A stretch of 64,000 bases of DNA. Source: Bacteroidia bacterium (GTDB lineage: Bacteria > Bacteroidota > Bacteroidia > SpSt-205). Below, piece by piece: positions 7,006 through 15,360 of the stretch. How positions within the stretch are numbered: position 1 is the stretch's first letter; every line of letters starts with the position of its first letter. The stretch is from the NCBI GenBank assembly GCA_026003235.1, contig BPGW01000003.1, positions 217,427-281,426 on the forward strand, read 5' to 3'. The position numbers and the translations under genes are program-made. The notes beneath the pieces were generated by a model that saw only the letters and a program-made list of their open reading frames with translations, made no database searches and was not told the origin of the DNA.

Positions 7006-9243
7006 TCAGGGAGAAACTCGCATGCGTGCGGCGGTGGCGGCTTGGACCATGTGGCGAAGGGCTGGCGTTACCTCTTCCCAGCGGCGGGTTTTGAGGCCGC
7101 AGTCCGGATTGACCCACAGCAGGGCATCGGGCAGCACCCGCCGAGCCGCCTCTATCACCTGCGCTATGTGCTCCACCGACGGGACCGCTGGCGAGTGAAT
7201 ATCGTACACCCCCAGCCCAATCTGCCGGTCCCACTGCGGAAACCGCCGAAACTCCTCCACCAGCGTGCCTTTGCTGCGCGAAGCTTCAATAGACACCACA
7301 TCAAAGTCCATCTCCCAGATGTAGCGGAGGATGCTTTCAAACTCCGAGTAGCACATGTGGGAGTGGATTTGGGTTTCGGGTTTGGCGCGGGAGGCCAGCC
7401 GAAAAGCCCGCACCGCCCAGCGGAAGTACGCCGGCCAGTCTTTTTTCTTGAGAGGGGCCCCCTCCCGAAAAGCCGGTTCGTCAATCTGTATCACCTGAAT
7501 CCCCGCCGCTTCAAGGTCCTTCACTTCGTCTTGGATAGCTAACGCAATCTGGTAAGCCGCTTCTTCCCGGCTCAGGTGGGGCGGGGCATAGCTCCAGTTG
7601 AGGATCGTGACGGGACCTGTGAGCATGCCCTTGACGGGCTTCTTGGTCAAGGATTGAGCGTAGGCGATTTCTTCCACCGTCATGGGAGCTGGGCGCCACA
7701 CATCGCCGTAGATGATAGGGGCCCGATAGACCCGAGAGCCGTAGGAGAGAACCCACCCCTGCGTAGTGATGGCGAAGCCTTCCAGCCTTTCGGCAAAAAA
7801 CTCCACCATGTCGCTGCGTTCAAATTCGCCATGGACCAGCACATCCAAGCCCAATTCTTCCTGGTAGCGGATGACTTCGGCGATTTTTTCTCGGATGCGG
7901 GCTTGGTATTCGGCCTCAGGGACGCGACCTTCTCGGTAAGCTTTGCGCAGGGTCCTCAGGTCTTCGGTTTGGGGGAAGGACCCGATGGTGGTCGTAGGTA
8001 AGGGCGGCAGGTTCAGTTTTTGCTGCTGCAGCTTTATGCGTTCGGCGTAAGGAACCTCCCGCTGGAAGTCCGCCTCTGTGAGGGCCTGAAGGCGCGCTCG
8101 GGTAGGGGGGTGGATGCCGAGGGGTTCTCCCTGCCATAGGGCCTCAGAAGCCGCCACTTCAGCCTGGGCTTGGGGGTTCCCCTCAAGAGCCTGGGCAAGG
8201 GTTCTAAGCTCCATGAGCTTTTCCTTAGCGAAGCTGAGCCGCTCCCAAACCGGCTTGGGAATGTGGGTTTCGGGGGCTTTGGTGAGGGGTAGAAAAGACA
8301 GCGGCGCGCTGGTGGTGAGCCAGATTTCCCGAGCATAGCGGCTAAGCTCTTCCACCTGGGCAGCTTTTTCACGCAGGTTAGCCCGCCAGACTTGGCGCCC
8401 ATCTATGAGACCCGCTATAAGCACCTTGTCGTCAGGAAACCCGTATTGTCGGATCGCTTGCCAGTTGGCTTTGCCGGCCACCAGGTCCAGCGCGATTCCC
8501 TTCACGGGCAGCTCCACCAAACGGGGATAAAAGTCCACCGCTTCGTAGTAGGTGAGCAGGTACAGGGGGAAAGCCTTTAGTTCCTGATACAAGTAGCCCA
8601 CCAGCGGCACTGGCACTTCGTCAAGCACGAAGGCCGGCTCATGGAGGATAAGGCCCGGTGCGCCAGCTTGCCTCAGCGCGGCAAGCAAAACCTTGTACGC
8701 GGGAAGCAGCTTCTCCGCCAAAGCTTCCATGGCGTCTGGCGAGAGCGGAAGCCCGTCCTTCTTGGAAAGAGCCAGGAAGGTATAAGGCCCTATCAAGCTG
8801 GGCCAGGCGTTTTGCGCCCCCAGCGCCTGCGCCAGCTTGTACTGCTCCACAAAAAACGCTGGGTTAGCAGACAAAGGCTCATCTTCCCATTCAGGCACCA
8901 GGTAATGGTAGTTGGTGTTGAACCACTTGGTCATTTCCAGGGCTGAAGCCCCGCGAGCCATATCAAAGTACGACCTCAGTCCTTGATCTTGATAAGGGCG
9001 AAACCGTGCCGGAATGAGCCCCAAACCTACAGTCAGGTCCAGCATGGGGTCGTAACGCGACAGCTCCCCGCTCGGAAACACGTCCGCATACGCCATGTAG
9101 GTGGAGAGCCGTTCTTTTTCTACTTCCTCAAGGCCTTTGACCAGGTCATGCTCGGAGATTTTCCCGCTCCAGAATCGTTCCAGGAGGGTTTTATACTGCC
9201 GCTTTTCTCCCAGGCGAGGGAGGCCGTACGCGAAGACTTTCAT
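7006..9243 (-). CDS. metE: Cobalamin-independent methionine synthase
   Basis: The enzyme transfers the methyl group of 5-methyltetrahydrofolate-polyglutamate to homocysteine, the last step of methionine synthesis. At 745 residues it has the family length, with the N-terminal half-barrel (start MKVFAYGLPRLGEKRQYK) and the catalytic C-terminal barrel. Zinc and homocysteine ligands are visible in HSHMCYSEF and in NPDCGLKTRRW (Cys near residue 715); FDVVSIEASRS is also typical. The ATG at 9243 lies 6 bases after a promoter-like box. It is divergent from a BtuF/FecB-like lipoprotein; the 37-base gap leaves no room for a riboswitch. Confidence 0.96.
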   Translation of the reverse strand: MKVFAYGLPRLGEKRQYKTLLERFWSGKISEHDLVKGLEEVEKERLSTYMAYADVFPSGELSRYDPMLDLTVGLGLIPARFRPYQDQGLRSYFDMARGASALEMTKWFNTNYHYLVPEWEDEPLSANPAFFVEQYKLAQALGAQNAWPSLIGPYTFLALSKKDGLPLSPDAMEALAEKLLPAYKVLLAALRQAGAPGLILHEPAFVLDEVPVPLVGYLYQELKAFPLYLLTYYEAVDFYPRLVELPVKGIALDLVAGKANWQAIRQYGFPDDKVLIAGLIDGRQVWRANLREKAAQVEELSRYAREIWLTTSAPLSFLPLTKAPETHIPKPVWERLSFAKEKLMELRTLAQALEGNPQAQAEVAASEALWQGEPLGIHPPTRARLQALTEADFQREVPYAERIKLQQQKLNLPPLPTTTIGSFPQTEDLRTLRKAYREGRVPEAEYQARIREKIAEVIRYQEELGLDVLVHGEFERSDMVEFFAERLEGFAITTQGWVLSYGSRVYRAPIIYGDVWRPAPMTVEEIAYAQSLTKKPVKGMLTGPVTILNWSYAPPHLSREEAAYQIALAIQDEVKDLEAAGIQVIQIDEPAFREGAPLKKKDWPAYFRWAVRAFRLASRAKPETQIHSHMCYSEFESILRYIWEMDFDVVSIEASRSKGTLVEEFRRFPQWDRQIGLGVYDIHSPAVPSVEHIAQVIEAARRVLPDALLWVNPDCGLKTRRWEEVTPALRHMVQAATAARMRVSP

Positions 9244-9249
9244 GCCCGG

Positions 9250-9257
9250 CGAAGGTA
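9250..9257 (-). promoter_or_regulatory. Probable -7 box for metE
   Basis: TACCTTCG is one base off TAnnTTTG and lies 6 bases before ATG 9243. Confidence 0.45.
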
Positions 9258-9266
9258 CGAAAATCC

Positions 9267-9274
9267 CAACTTTG
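9267..9274 (+). promoter_or_regulatory. Probable -7 box for the lipoprotein gene at 9281
   Basis: CAACTTTG is one base off TAnnTTTG and lies 6 bases before ATG 9281. Confidence 0.45.
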
Positions 9275-9280
9275 CCTGGG

Positions 9281-10177
9281 ATGAATAGAAGCTGGCTCGG
9301 GGTTTGGGTGCTGCTGGCGGGGTGTCATCGGGCGCCGGCTTGGCTTGAGGAAGCGCCACTGATTGGGCTGCGGGTGCGGGACGATGCCGGACGCGAGGTC
9401 TACCTTGTGCGTCCCCCTGAACGGGTCGCGTTGGCTGTGCCCGAGGCCGTGCGCCTCTGGCAGGAAGCCGGCCTTTTCGGTCGGGTGGTAGCCGCCTGTG
9501 AAGGCGCCGGAGAAGCTGAACGAGTTTTCTTTCTGCGGTGCGACGATTCGCTGGCCTTGGGGGATGCCCTCTACAGAAGCCGACCTGCTTGGGTGTGGGT
9601 GGCTTCGCCGCAGGCCTTGCCTCCCTCTACGGCTTTCCCCCTCTACGTCTTCCGGCCTCAGGGGCCCGCCCAGTGGCTGAAGCACCTTCGCACCCTGGGC
9701 CAGGTGTACGACCAGCCTGTGCTCCTGAAACTGGCCGACAGCTTGGAAAAAGACCTGAACCAAGCGATCCAAAAAACCCAAACCTTGCGCCGGCTCAAGG
9801 TAGGGGTGCTTTTGCCGGGCGAACCCCTTCGGTTTCCCTCGCTGGCAGAACCTCTGGCTTCCCTCATAGAGAAGGCTGGGGGGCAGCTGATCCCGGCAGA
9901 AAGCCTGGCCACCACCCTGCCTGAAGTCCTCCTCCTACCGGCAGGCCAGCCCGAACTCGTGAACGATTTCCTGCGTCTTTATCCGGACGCTTACAGCAGC
10001 CCCGCGCTACGCTACAAACGGCTCTTTTCTGTAGAGCGGCAGGTGCTGGAAAACCCCCTTTCTCAGCCGATTCAGGCGTTTTACACCTTGCTGCGGATTT
10101 TGCACCCTGAAGTTAGCCCCTCATCTGAGCCGGCTAATCAGGTACAGCAGCCCGCTCAGGAGGAGGCTCAGCAGTAA
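9281..10177 (+). CDS. ABC-type substrate-binding lipoprotein, BtuF/FecB-like
   Basis: The start ATG 9281 gives a lipoprotein signal peptide with a lipobox LLAGC, so the 298-residue product is anchored in a membrane facing the periplasm. The opening of the mature part, VRDDAGREVYLVRPPERVA followed by EAVRLWQEAGLFGRVVA, is the typical beginning of the helical-backbone metal receptor superfamily that binds cobalamin or ferric siderophores. No permease or ATPase gene is adjacent. The C-terminal 20 residues are Gln/Glu/Pro rich. It overlaps the convergent DUF2905 gene by 57 bases. The ligand is unknown; cobalamin would fit the metE neighbour but is only inference. Confidence 0.75.
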   Translation: MNRSWLGVWVLLAGCHRAPAWLEEAPLIGLRVRDDAGREVYLVRPPERVALAVPEAVRLWQEAGLFGRVVAACEGAGEAERVFFLRCDDSLALGDALYRSRPAWVWVASPQALPPSTAFPLYVFRPQGPAQWLKHLRTLGQVYDQPVLLKLADSLEKDLNQAIQKTQTLRRLKVGVLLPGEPLRFPSLAEPLASLIEKAGGQLIPAESLATTLPEVLLLPAGQPELVNDFLRLYPDAYSSPALRYKRLFSVERQVLENPLSQPIQAFYTLLRILHPEVSPSSEPANQVQQPAQEEAQQ

Positions 10178-10342
10178 GCTCGTTCCCAAAGGCAGGTACA
10201 AGCGAAAGTTGGGCCGTTGGATTACGATATCGCCGGGGAGGCGAGGCCAAGCGAGGCCCGTTCGGCCGGCCCACCACAAGAGAGCCCCTGCCGCTACAAG
10301 CCCCAACCCGATGAGCACCAGCAGCCGCCCCAGGCTTTGCAT
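10121..10342 (-). CDS. DUF2905 family membrane protein
   Basis: A 73-residue protein with two membrane segments (LLVLIGLGLVAAGALLWWAG and TSLLLSLLLSGLLYLIS) flanking the family signature LPGDIVIQRPNFRLYLPL. The DUF2905 family is widespread and of unknown function. Its ATG shares one base with the stop codon of the upstream T9SS cargo gene (TGATG), so translation is coupled. Confidence 0.85.
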   Translation of the reverse strand: MQSLGRLLVLIGLGLVAAGALLWWAGRTGLAWPRLPGDIVIQRPNFRLYLPLGTSLLLSLLLSGLLYLISRLR

Positions 10343-11379
10343 CAGCGAAGGAGCACGAAACGATGCCAGCTTGTCCGCTCCTGCTGCGTCAGACGGAGGA
10401 AATACACGCCTTCCGGCAGGGTAGGGGGAAGCTGGAGCCTTCCATCCGGGGGCACTTCCCCTTCAAGGAGCACTTCGCCGATGAGGCTGCGCACCGCGAA
10501 GGTACCCCGAGCCGGTTCTATGTAAAGCACCCCCCGCGTGGGGTTAGGGCCTATCCGGATGGTGCCGCCCGCCATAGGAAGGGAGCTGGAGCGATCTTGG
10601 TCTTTGTATTGGATAAGAGCAGGGGTAAAGTTGCCTAAAACAAAACTACCCTGGACCCGCAGAAGGGGTATGCCTTGGCCTGTGCCCAGCCACTCCAGCT
10701 CGGTATAGGAAGTGTCACGCCGCTGGACAGGAAAACCTTGGAAATAGACGGTATCCTTCTGGTGCACATCTCGCCGCAGTCGCAGGCAGGAAAACTGGCC
10801 ATAAGGCGTAGTAATTTGTCCATACCCATCCGCCTGATGGATGCGGTAGCCTCGCTGGGCGTAGGTGACGGTCCCAAAGTTCGGCACTTGGAAAGTGAAC
10901 CGCAGCCAGAAAGTCGTACTGTCCCGATCACCATAATTGAGAGGAAGCACATAGATTTCGTCAGGGTCCTGATAGCACTGCCAGATGGGTGCGCCATTCA
11001 CGGTAGCCCCGACGCCTTCTACGGTCATCTTGGACGGACTTTTACGCAGGAAGGCGTACATATCCCGGATAGTTACGCCGCCCTGGGAAGGCAGGGAGTC
11101 AGCCAGCTTGAGCAGGAGGGCCTGAAGGCTGGCATTGCCGCAGGAAAAACCATACTGCGGCACCTGAAAAGGGCTCTTCCAATGTACGATGAATTGGGTA
11201 TCAGCGCTAAGCTGAGAGAAATCCCAAGTGTAATTAGCGCCTGTCGCTAAGAAATCCAGGCCAGCTCGTGGACGGCTCTGACTAACCAGGTACTCGCTCC
11301 CCGCTGAGGGGAGGTCACTCTCTTGTATCTGACTCTGCGCCCAAGCAAGCCCCAGCAGCACAGGCAAAAGGCATCGCAT
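10342..11379 (-). CDS. T9SS-secreted protein with type A sorting domain
   Basis: The start is ATG 11379, which gives a signal peptide (MRCLLPVLLGLAWAQ) 7 bases after a TATCTTTG box. The 345-residue product has a beta-rich body of unknown function, containing GANYTWDFSQL, a feature seen in other Bacteroidetes secreted proteins, and ends in a T9SS type A sorting domain (GPNPTRGVLYIEPARG, then GVYFLRLTQQERTSWHRF). It should cross the outer membrane through the type IX system and be released or anchored on the surface. It lies downstream of yidD, with DUF2905 overlapping its stop. Confidence 0.85.
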   Translation of the reverse strand: MRCLLPVLLGLAWAQSQIQESDLPSAGSEYLVSQSRPRAGLDFLATGANYTWDFSQLSADTQFIVHWKSPFQVPQYGFSCGNASLQALLLKLADSLPSQGGVTIRDMYAFLRKSPSKMTVEGVGATVNGAPIWQCYQDPDEIYVLPLNYGDRDSTTFWLRFTFQVPNFGTVTYAQRGYRIHQADGYGQITTPYGQFSCLRLRRDVHQKDTVYFQGFPVQRRDTSYTELEWLGTGQGIPLLRVQGSFVLGNFTPALIQYKDQDRSSSLPMAGGTIRIGPNPTRGVLYIEPARGTFAVRSLIGEVLLEGEVPPDGRLQLPPTLPEGVYFLRLTQQERTSWHRFVLLR

Positions 11380-11386
11380 ACCTGAG

Positions 11387-11394
11387 CAAAGATA
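11387..11394 (-). promoter_or_regulatory. -7 promoter box for the T9SS cargo gene starting at 11379
   Basis: TATCTTTG matches TAnnTTTG and lies 7 bases before ATG 11379. Confidence 0.65.
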
Positions 11395-11408
11395 CACCTT
11401 TTTGGGAG

Positions 11409-11633
11409 TTAGGGAGGGACGGGATCGTACCCACTTCCCCCCCACGGGTGGCAGCGGCTCAGCCGTCGCAGGGCCAGCCAGAGACCCTTCAGAGGGCCGT
11501 GCTTTTGAATGGCCTCTACGGCATATTGGGAACAAGTAGGGGTGTATCGGCAAGAAGGCGGAAATAGCGGAGAAATAGCCCGCTGATAGAAGCGAATAAG
11601 CAGGATCAGGCCTTTGCCCAGGAGCTTTGCCAA
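11409..11633 (-). CDS. yidD: Membrane protein insertion efficiency factor
   Basis: The short protein carries the YidD signature: [19 protein letters not shown], then [16 protein letters not shown] and [14 protein letters not shown]. YidD assists YidC-dependent insertion of inner-membrane proteins. The start chosen is TTG 11633, which gives a 74-residue protein of normal length and overlaps rnpA by 28 bases; the open frame continues to 11714 but that extension is unlike the family. The rpmH-rnpA-yidD order is conserved in bacteria. The usual next gene, yidC, is absent here and a T9SS cargo gene follows. Confidence 0.85.
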   Translation of the reverse strand: MAKLLGKGLILLIRFYQRAISPLFPPSCRYTPTCSQYAVEAIQKHGPLKGLWLALRRLSRCHPWGGSGYDPVPP

Positions 11634-11992
11634 GCCTGAAAAAGCTTTCGCATGTCGGTTCGCAGCGCCTCCAGAGTGGGGAAAACAGGAGCCTTCCAGC
11701 TCCAGAGGAGCCAAGCGCTTCCTCCCTGCAGCAGGGAGAGAAAGGAGGGCTTCTCTTGGCGATAAGCCTCGCGCATCAGGCGGCGAACCCGATTGCGATC
11801 ATGGGCTTTGCGAAAAACCCGCTTAGACACAGAAAAAGCCACTTGTATCCGAGGCTCCGCAAGCGCCACCCAAAAATACAGCCCTCGCAAGCTGAGCGCC
11901 TCCCCTTCTTTTTTGGTGCCCAAGCGTAGGAGTGCGCTAAATCGCCGCCGTCCTCGTAGAATCTCGCTTTTAGGCAGGCGGGTAAGGCTCAA
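11606..11992 (-). CDS. rnpA: Ribonuclease P protein component
   Basis: RnpA is the protein subunit that helps the catalytic RNA remove 5' leaders from pre-tRNA. The product has the N-terminal [20 protein letters not shown], the strand [20 protein letters not shown] and the RNR motif [13 protein letters not shown]. The start is uncertain: TTG 11992 gives 128 residues and lies 1 base after the rpmH stop; GTG 12022 gives 138 residues but overlaps rpmH. The first fits the family better. It is co-transcribed with rpmH and yidD. Confidence 0.88.
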   Translation of the reverse strand: MSLTRLPKSEILRGRRRFSALLRLGTKKEGEALSLRGLYFWVALAEPRIQVAFSVSKRVFRKAHDRNRVRRLMREAYRQEKPSFLSLLQGGSAWLLWSWKAPVFPTLEALRTDMRKLFQAWQSSWAKA

Positions 11993-11993
11993 G

Positions 11994-12158
11994 TTAGTAA
12001 GGCTTACCGGCGATCGTATCACTCACGGTGAGGTGATAGCGGCCTTTCCTCCGGCGTCGGGAGAGTACCGCGCGCCCCCAGCGTGTACGCATGCGGACCC
12101 GAAAGCCGTGGGTACGCAACCGCTTCGTGCGGCTGGGCTGGTAGGTTCTCTTCGGCAT
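11994..12158 (-). CDS. rpmH: 50S ribosomal protein L34
   Basis: This small 54-residue gene begins [19 protein letters not shown] and continues with the basic [16 protein letters not shown], the invariant L34 pattern. L34 is a component of the large ribosomal subunit. Its ATG at 12158 is 4 bases after a perfect TACCTTTG box, so the mRNA is probably leaderless. It heads the rpmH-rnpA-yidD group and is divergent from the nucleotide-sugar operon only 44 bases away. Confidence 0.95.
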   Translation of the reverse strand: MPKRTYQPSRTKRLRTHGFRVRMRTRWGRAVLSRRRRKGRYHLTVSDTIAGKPY

Positions 12159-12162
12159 GGGG

Positions 12163-12170
12163 CAAAGGTA
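12163..12170 (-). promoter_or_regulatory. -7 promoter box for rpmH
   Basis: TACCTTTG, 4 bases before ATG 12158. Confidence 0.75.
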
Positions 12171-12189
12171 AGAAGTTTCTCACCTTCTG

Positions 12190-12197
12190 TACTTTTG
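12190..12197 (+). promoter_or_regulatory. -7 promoter box for the nucleotide-sugar operon
   Basis: TACTTTTG, 5 bases before ATG 12203, divergent from the rpmH box 19 bases away. Confidence 0.7.
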
Positions 12198-12202
12198 CCT
12201 GG

Positions 12203-13153
12203 ATGCCCAAACGCGTGCTCATCACGGGCGCCGCAGGCTTTATCGGCTCTCACTTGTGCGATCGCTTCTGGGAGGAAGGCTTTGATGTGCTAGCCCTGGA
12301 TAACCTCTGTACCGGCAACTTGGATAACCTGGCCCATCTTTTTGGTCGGCCTCGCTTCACCTTCCTGCACCACGACATCACGAACTTCATTCATGTGCCG
12401 GGTGAGCTGCACTACATTCTCCATTTTGCTTCGCCGGCCAGCCCCGCTGACTACCTGCGCATGCCTATCCAAACCCTCAAGGTAGGGGCCCTGGGCACAC
12501 ATAAATGTCTGGGACTGGCCCGAGCCAAAGGCGCTACCATCCTTTTAGCCTCTACCTCGGAGGTGTACGGAGACCCTCTGGAGCACCCCCAAAAAGAAAC
12601 CTACTGGGGCAACGTCAACCCCATCGGGGTTCGGGGCGTGTACGACGAAGCTAAGCGCTTTCTGGAGGCGATGGCGATGGCTTACCACCGAACCCACGGC
12701 CTTTCCATTCGGATTGTACGCATCTTCAACACCTACGGCCCTCGCATGCGCTTGGATGACGGCCGGGTTCTGCCTAACTTCATCGGGCAAGCCCTGCGAA
12801 ATGAGCCTCTCACCGTCTATGGCGACGGCAGCCAAACGCGCAGCTTCTGCTATGTAAGTGACCTGGTGGAAGGTATCTTTCGCCTCCTGCTCTATACAGA
12901 CTACCCTTACCCCGTCAACCTCGGCAACCCCGAAGAAGTCTCTATCCTGGACTTTGCCAAGGAAATCTTAGCGCTTGTCCCCGAATCCCGCAGCACGATC
13001 GTGTTTCATCCGCTGCCAGAAGACGATCCTAAGGTGCGGCGCCCTGACATCACCTTGGCCCGGGAGCTGCTTGGGTGGGAGCCGCAGGTGCCCCGTCAGG
13101 AAGGGCTGCGCCGTAGCATCGCTTACTTTCGTGAAAAAATCGCTGTCGCATGA
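12203..13153 (+). CDS. NAD-dependent epimerase/dehydratase, UDP-glucuronate decarboxylase-like
   Basis: The extended SDR fold is clear: [10 protein letters not shown] binds NAD near the N-terminus and the catalytic Ser-Tyr-Lys set appears as STSEVYGDP and [10 protein letters not shown]. The combination [11 protein letters not shown] and the later [18 protein letters not shown] is characteristic of UDP-xylose synthases, which oxidise and decarboxylate UDP-glucuronate to UDP-xylose. At 316 residues the length fits the soluble form. The start ATG 12203 is 5 bases after a promoter box. It leads an operon with rfbC and rfbA, linked by 4-base ATGA overlaps, which suggests cell-surface polysaccharide or glycoprotein sugar supply. 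Confidence 0.88.
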   Translation: MPKRVLITGAAGFIGSHLCDRFWEEGFDVLALDNLCTGNLDNLAHLFGRPRFTFLHHDITNFIHVPGELHYILHFASPASPADYLRMPIQTLKVGALGTHKCLGLARAKGATILLASTSEVYGDPLEHPQKETYWGNVNPIGVRGVYDEAKRFLEAMAMAYHRTHGLSIRIVRIFNTYGPRMRLDDGRVLPNFIGQALRNEPLTVYGDGSQTRSFCYVSDLVEGIFRLLLYTDYPYPVNLGNPEEVSILDFAKEILALVPESRSTIVFHPLPEDDPKVRRPDITLARELLGWEPQVPRQEGLRRSIAYFREKIAVA

Positions 13154-13722
13154 ACCGCTATCACCATGAGCCCTTACCTTTAGCCGGTGCTTTCCTTCTG
13201 CGCTGGGATCGCTACGTCGACGAGCGCGGCTATTTTGCGGAGCTTTTTCGCACCGAAGTAGCTGAGCGGTTGGGTTTACCTACTTTCGTCCAAGATAACC
13301 TCTCTTTTTCTCGGCGAGGTGTTTTGCGGGGGCTTCATTTTCAGCGTGCTCCTTACGTGCAGGCTAAGTTGGTGACGGTGCTTCAGGGCCGCATCCAGGA
13401 TGTGCTGGTGGATCTGCGGCCTTCTTCTGCGACGTACCGCCAGAGCTATAGTGTGCTACTCACGAGTGAAGGGCCCCATTGTACCTGGGTGTATGTACCG
13501 CCTGGCTTTGCGCACGGCTTTTATGTGCTATCCGACGAAGCGCTGGTGCTCTATCGGTGCTCGGCCTACTATGCTCCGCAGGTGGATGGGGGCGTGCGAT
13601 GGGATGACCCCGACCTCCGCATCCCTTGGGAAGTTCCTCCGGGCACCGAGCCTATCCTTTCGCCTAAAGACGCCGCCTTGCCTCGGCTGAAGGAACAACC
13701 TGAACCGTTCCCCGACTTATGA
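13150..13722 (+). CDS. rfbC: dTDP-4-dehydrorhamnose 3,5-epimerase
   Basis: The 190-residue cupin enzyme epimerises dTDP-4-keto-6-deoxyglucose at C3 and C5 in dTDP-rhamnose synthesis. Visible landmarks are [11 protein letters not shown], the substrate-binding [11 protein letters not shown] with the catalytic His, and [16 protein letters not shown]. The gene overlaps its neighbours on both sides by 4 bases. The dehydratase rfbB and reductase rfbD are not in this window, so the pathway must be completed elsewhere. Confidence 0.93.
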   Translation: MNRYHHEPLPLAGAFLLRWDRYVDERGYFAELFRTEVAERLGLPTFVQDNLSFSRRGVLRGLHFQRAPYVQAKLVTVLQGRIQDVLVDLRPSSATYRQSYSVLLTSEGPHCTWVYVPPGFAHGFYVLSDEALVLYRCSAYYAPQVDGGVRWDDPDLRIPWEVPPGTEPILSPKDAALPRLKEQPEPFPDL

Positions 13723-14591
13723 AAGGCATTCTCTTAGCGGGCGGAGCCGGTACACGGCTTTACCCTATGACGCAAGTAATCACCAAGCAGCTCCTTCCTG
13801 TCTACGACAAGCCCATGGTCTACTACCCGCTTACCACCCTCATGCTGGCTGGCGTGCGGGATATCCTCCTTATCAGTACGCCGCAGGACATCGGGCATTT
13901 TGAACGGCTGCTTGGTGACGGGCGTAAGCTGGGCCTTCGCATCCAGTACACTGTGCAGCCTCGGCCCGAGGGCATTGCTCAGGCCCTGATCCTGGCAGAG
14001 TCGTTTTTGGCTGGCTCGCCTTGCGTGCTGATCCTGGGAGACAATCTCTTTTACGGCAGCGGAATGCAGGCTTTTCTGGAAAGCTGCCGCATCTCGGAAG
14101 GGGCACTCATTTTTGCTTATCCTGTCCACGACCCCCAGCGGTATGGGGTGGTGGAGTTTGACAAGGAAGGCCGGGTGCTGAGCCTGGAAGAGAAGCCCCA
14201 ACATCCGAAGTCTTCCTATGCGGTGCCAGGGCTTTACTTCTACGATGGGCAGGCTCCTGCGCTGGCACGCACCCTTCGCCCCTCCGCCCGGGGAGAACTG
14301 GAAATCACCGACCTCAATCGGCTCTACTTAGAGCGAGGACAACTGCGGGTTCGGGTGATGCCCCGGGGCTTTGCGTGGCTTGACACCGGCACGCCCCACA
14401 GCCTCCTGGAAGCCAGCCTTTTCGTCCAGGTGATTGAGGAACGCCAAGGCCTCAAGATCGGGTGCCCCGAAGAAGTCGCCTTCCGCAAAGGCTTCATCTC
14501 GCTTGAGGAGCTGCGCGACCTGGCCGAACCCCTCGCCAAAACCCCGTATGGTCAATACCTTTTGCGCGTGGTGCGGGAAGCTCATGGTTAG
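13719..14591 (+). CDS. rfbA: Glucose-1-phosphate thymidylyltransferase
   Basis: RfbA makes dTDP-glucose from glucose-1-phosphate and dTTP, the first step of dTDP-sugar synthesis. The 290-residue protein opens with the nucleotidyltransferase motif GGAGTRLYPMT followed by KQLLPVYDKPMVYYPL, and has ILGDNLFYGSG and VEFDKEGRVLSLEEKP further on. It overlaps rfbC by 4 bases and the next gene by 8 bases. Confidence 0.94.
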   Translation: MKGILLAGGAGTRLYPMTQVITKQLLPVYDKPMVYYPLTTLMLAGVRDILLISTPQDIGHFERLLGDGRKLGLRIQYTVQPRPEGIAQALILAESFLAGSPCVLILGDNLFYGSGMQAFLESCRISEGALIFAYPVHDPQRYGVVEFDKEGRVLSLEEKPQHPKSSYAVPGLYFYDGQAPALARTLRPSARGELEITDLNRLYLERGQLRVRVMPRGFAWLDTGTPHSLLEASLFVQVIEERQGLKIGCPEEVAFRKGFISLEELRDLAEPLAKTPYGQYLLRVVREAHG

Positions 14592-15360
14592 CGGGGCCTT
14601 TCTCTTGGCGCAGCTCTACAGGGTGCCTGATACGGTGCCCTTGGCCGGCGTTTGCACAGCAAAGGCCGTAGGGGTTTTAGCTTGGCCGAAGGGGCCGGAA
14701 GTGCTTAGCTCAGCCCAGCAAGGGACCACCCTCTCCGTGACGCTTCGCTTCTGGGAAGGGCCGGGCTTGGTGCCATGGCAATGGGGAACCCAGACCTTTA
14801 CTACGGTGGTCCAAGCCGGCCCCCTGCCTGAAGACTCGCTCCTACCTCAGGCGGACTTTTCAGTACCTGACCTGGCTGAAGAAGCCCCCGAGCCTTCCTC
14901 TGAAACGCTGTGGGGTTTGTGGCTTGTGCTGGCGGGGGTCATGGTGCTGCTGGTGGCTTTTCCCTTCTTGGTTCGGCGGCTGCGGCCTTACGGGCTTGCG
15001 TTCTGGCTGGCGATTCGGTGGCGCGTCTTTTTGCACCGATGGCACCCCCGAAGGAAGCGGGACCTGGAAGCTTTTACCCAAGCGGTGAAAAAGCTCCTTT
15101 TGCCTCATGCGGACCGGCATCCGGGTAGCCTCCTTCCCCAAGAAGTAGCCCATCTTGAGGGCCCCCCACCTCTCCGAGAAGCGCTCCAGGCGCTGCTCCA
15201 GGCAGAGCATCGCCTTTTCCTGGGTCAGGTCCTTCCTCCGGAGGAAGCCTCCGAGCTGTATAGGCGCACCTGGCAAGCCCTCCGCACCTGCGCACCTGGT
15301 TGGGTACCTTTTCCGCCTCGTACGCTTCTGTTGTATGCCCCTTTGGTGGGAAGCGCCTGA
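14584..15360 (+). CDS. Bat-operon-like membrane protein, unknown function
   Basis: The start ATG 14584 lies inside the end of rfbA and gives a hydrophobic leader (MVSGAFLLAQLYRV). The 258-residue protein has an extracytoplasmic beta-rich part of about 90 residues, an acidic linker (LAEEAPEPSSE), one membrane helix (WLVLAGVMVLLVAFPFLV) and a basic, helical cytoplasmic part. Proteins of this build sit next to batA in Bacteroidetes aerotolerance operons, and the next gene is batA-like, overlapping by 26 bases. The exact family is not recognised. Confidence 0.65.
   Translation: MVSGAFLLAQLYRVPDTVPLAGVCTAKAVGVLAWPKGPEVLSSAQQGTTLSVTLRFWEGPGLVPWQWGTQTFTTVVQAGPLPEDSLLPQADFSVPDLAEEAPEPSSETLWGLWLVLAGVMVLLVAFPFLVRRLRPYGLAFWLAIRWRVFLHRWHPRRKRDLEAFTQAVKKLLLPHADRHPGSLLPQEVAHLEGPPPLREALQALLQAEHRLFLGQVLPPEEASELYRRTWQALRTCAPGWVPFPPRTLLLYAPLVGSA

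Noticed and set aside
7006..7008. MetE fused to a secretion domain by stop-codon readthrough
   Set aside because: MetE has no signal peptide and folds in the cytosol, so a sorting domain could not function; a remnant is simpler.
9244..9280. Cobalamin or SAM riboswitch between metE and the lipoprotein gene
   Set aside because: The gap is only 37 bases and is taken up by the two promoter-like boxes.
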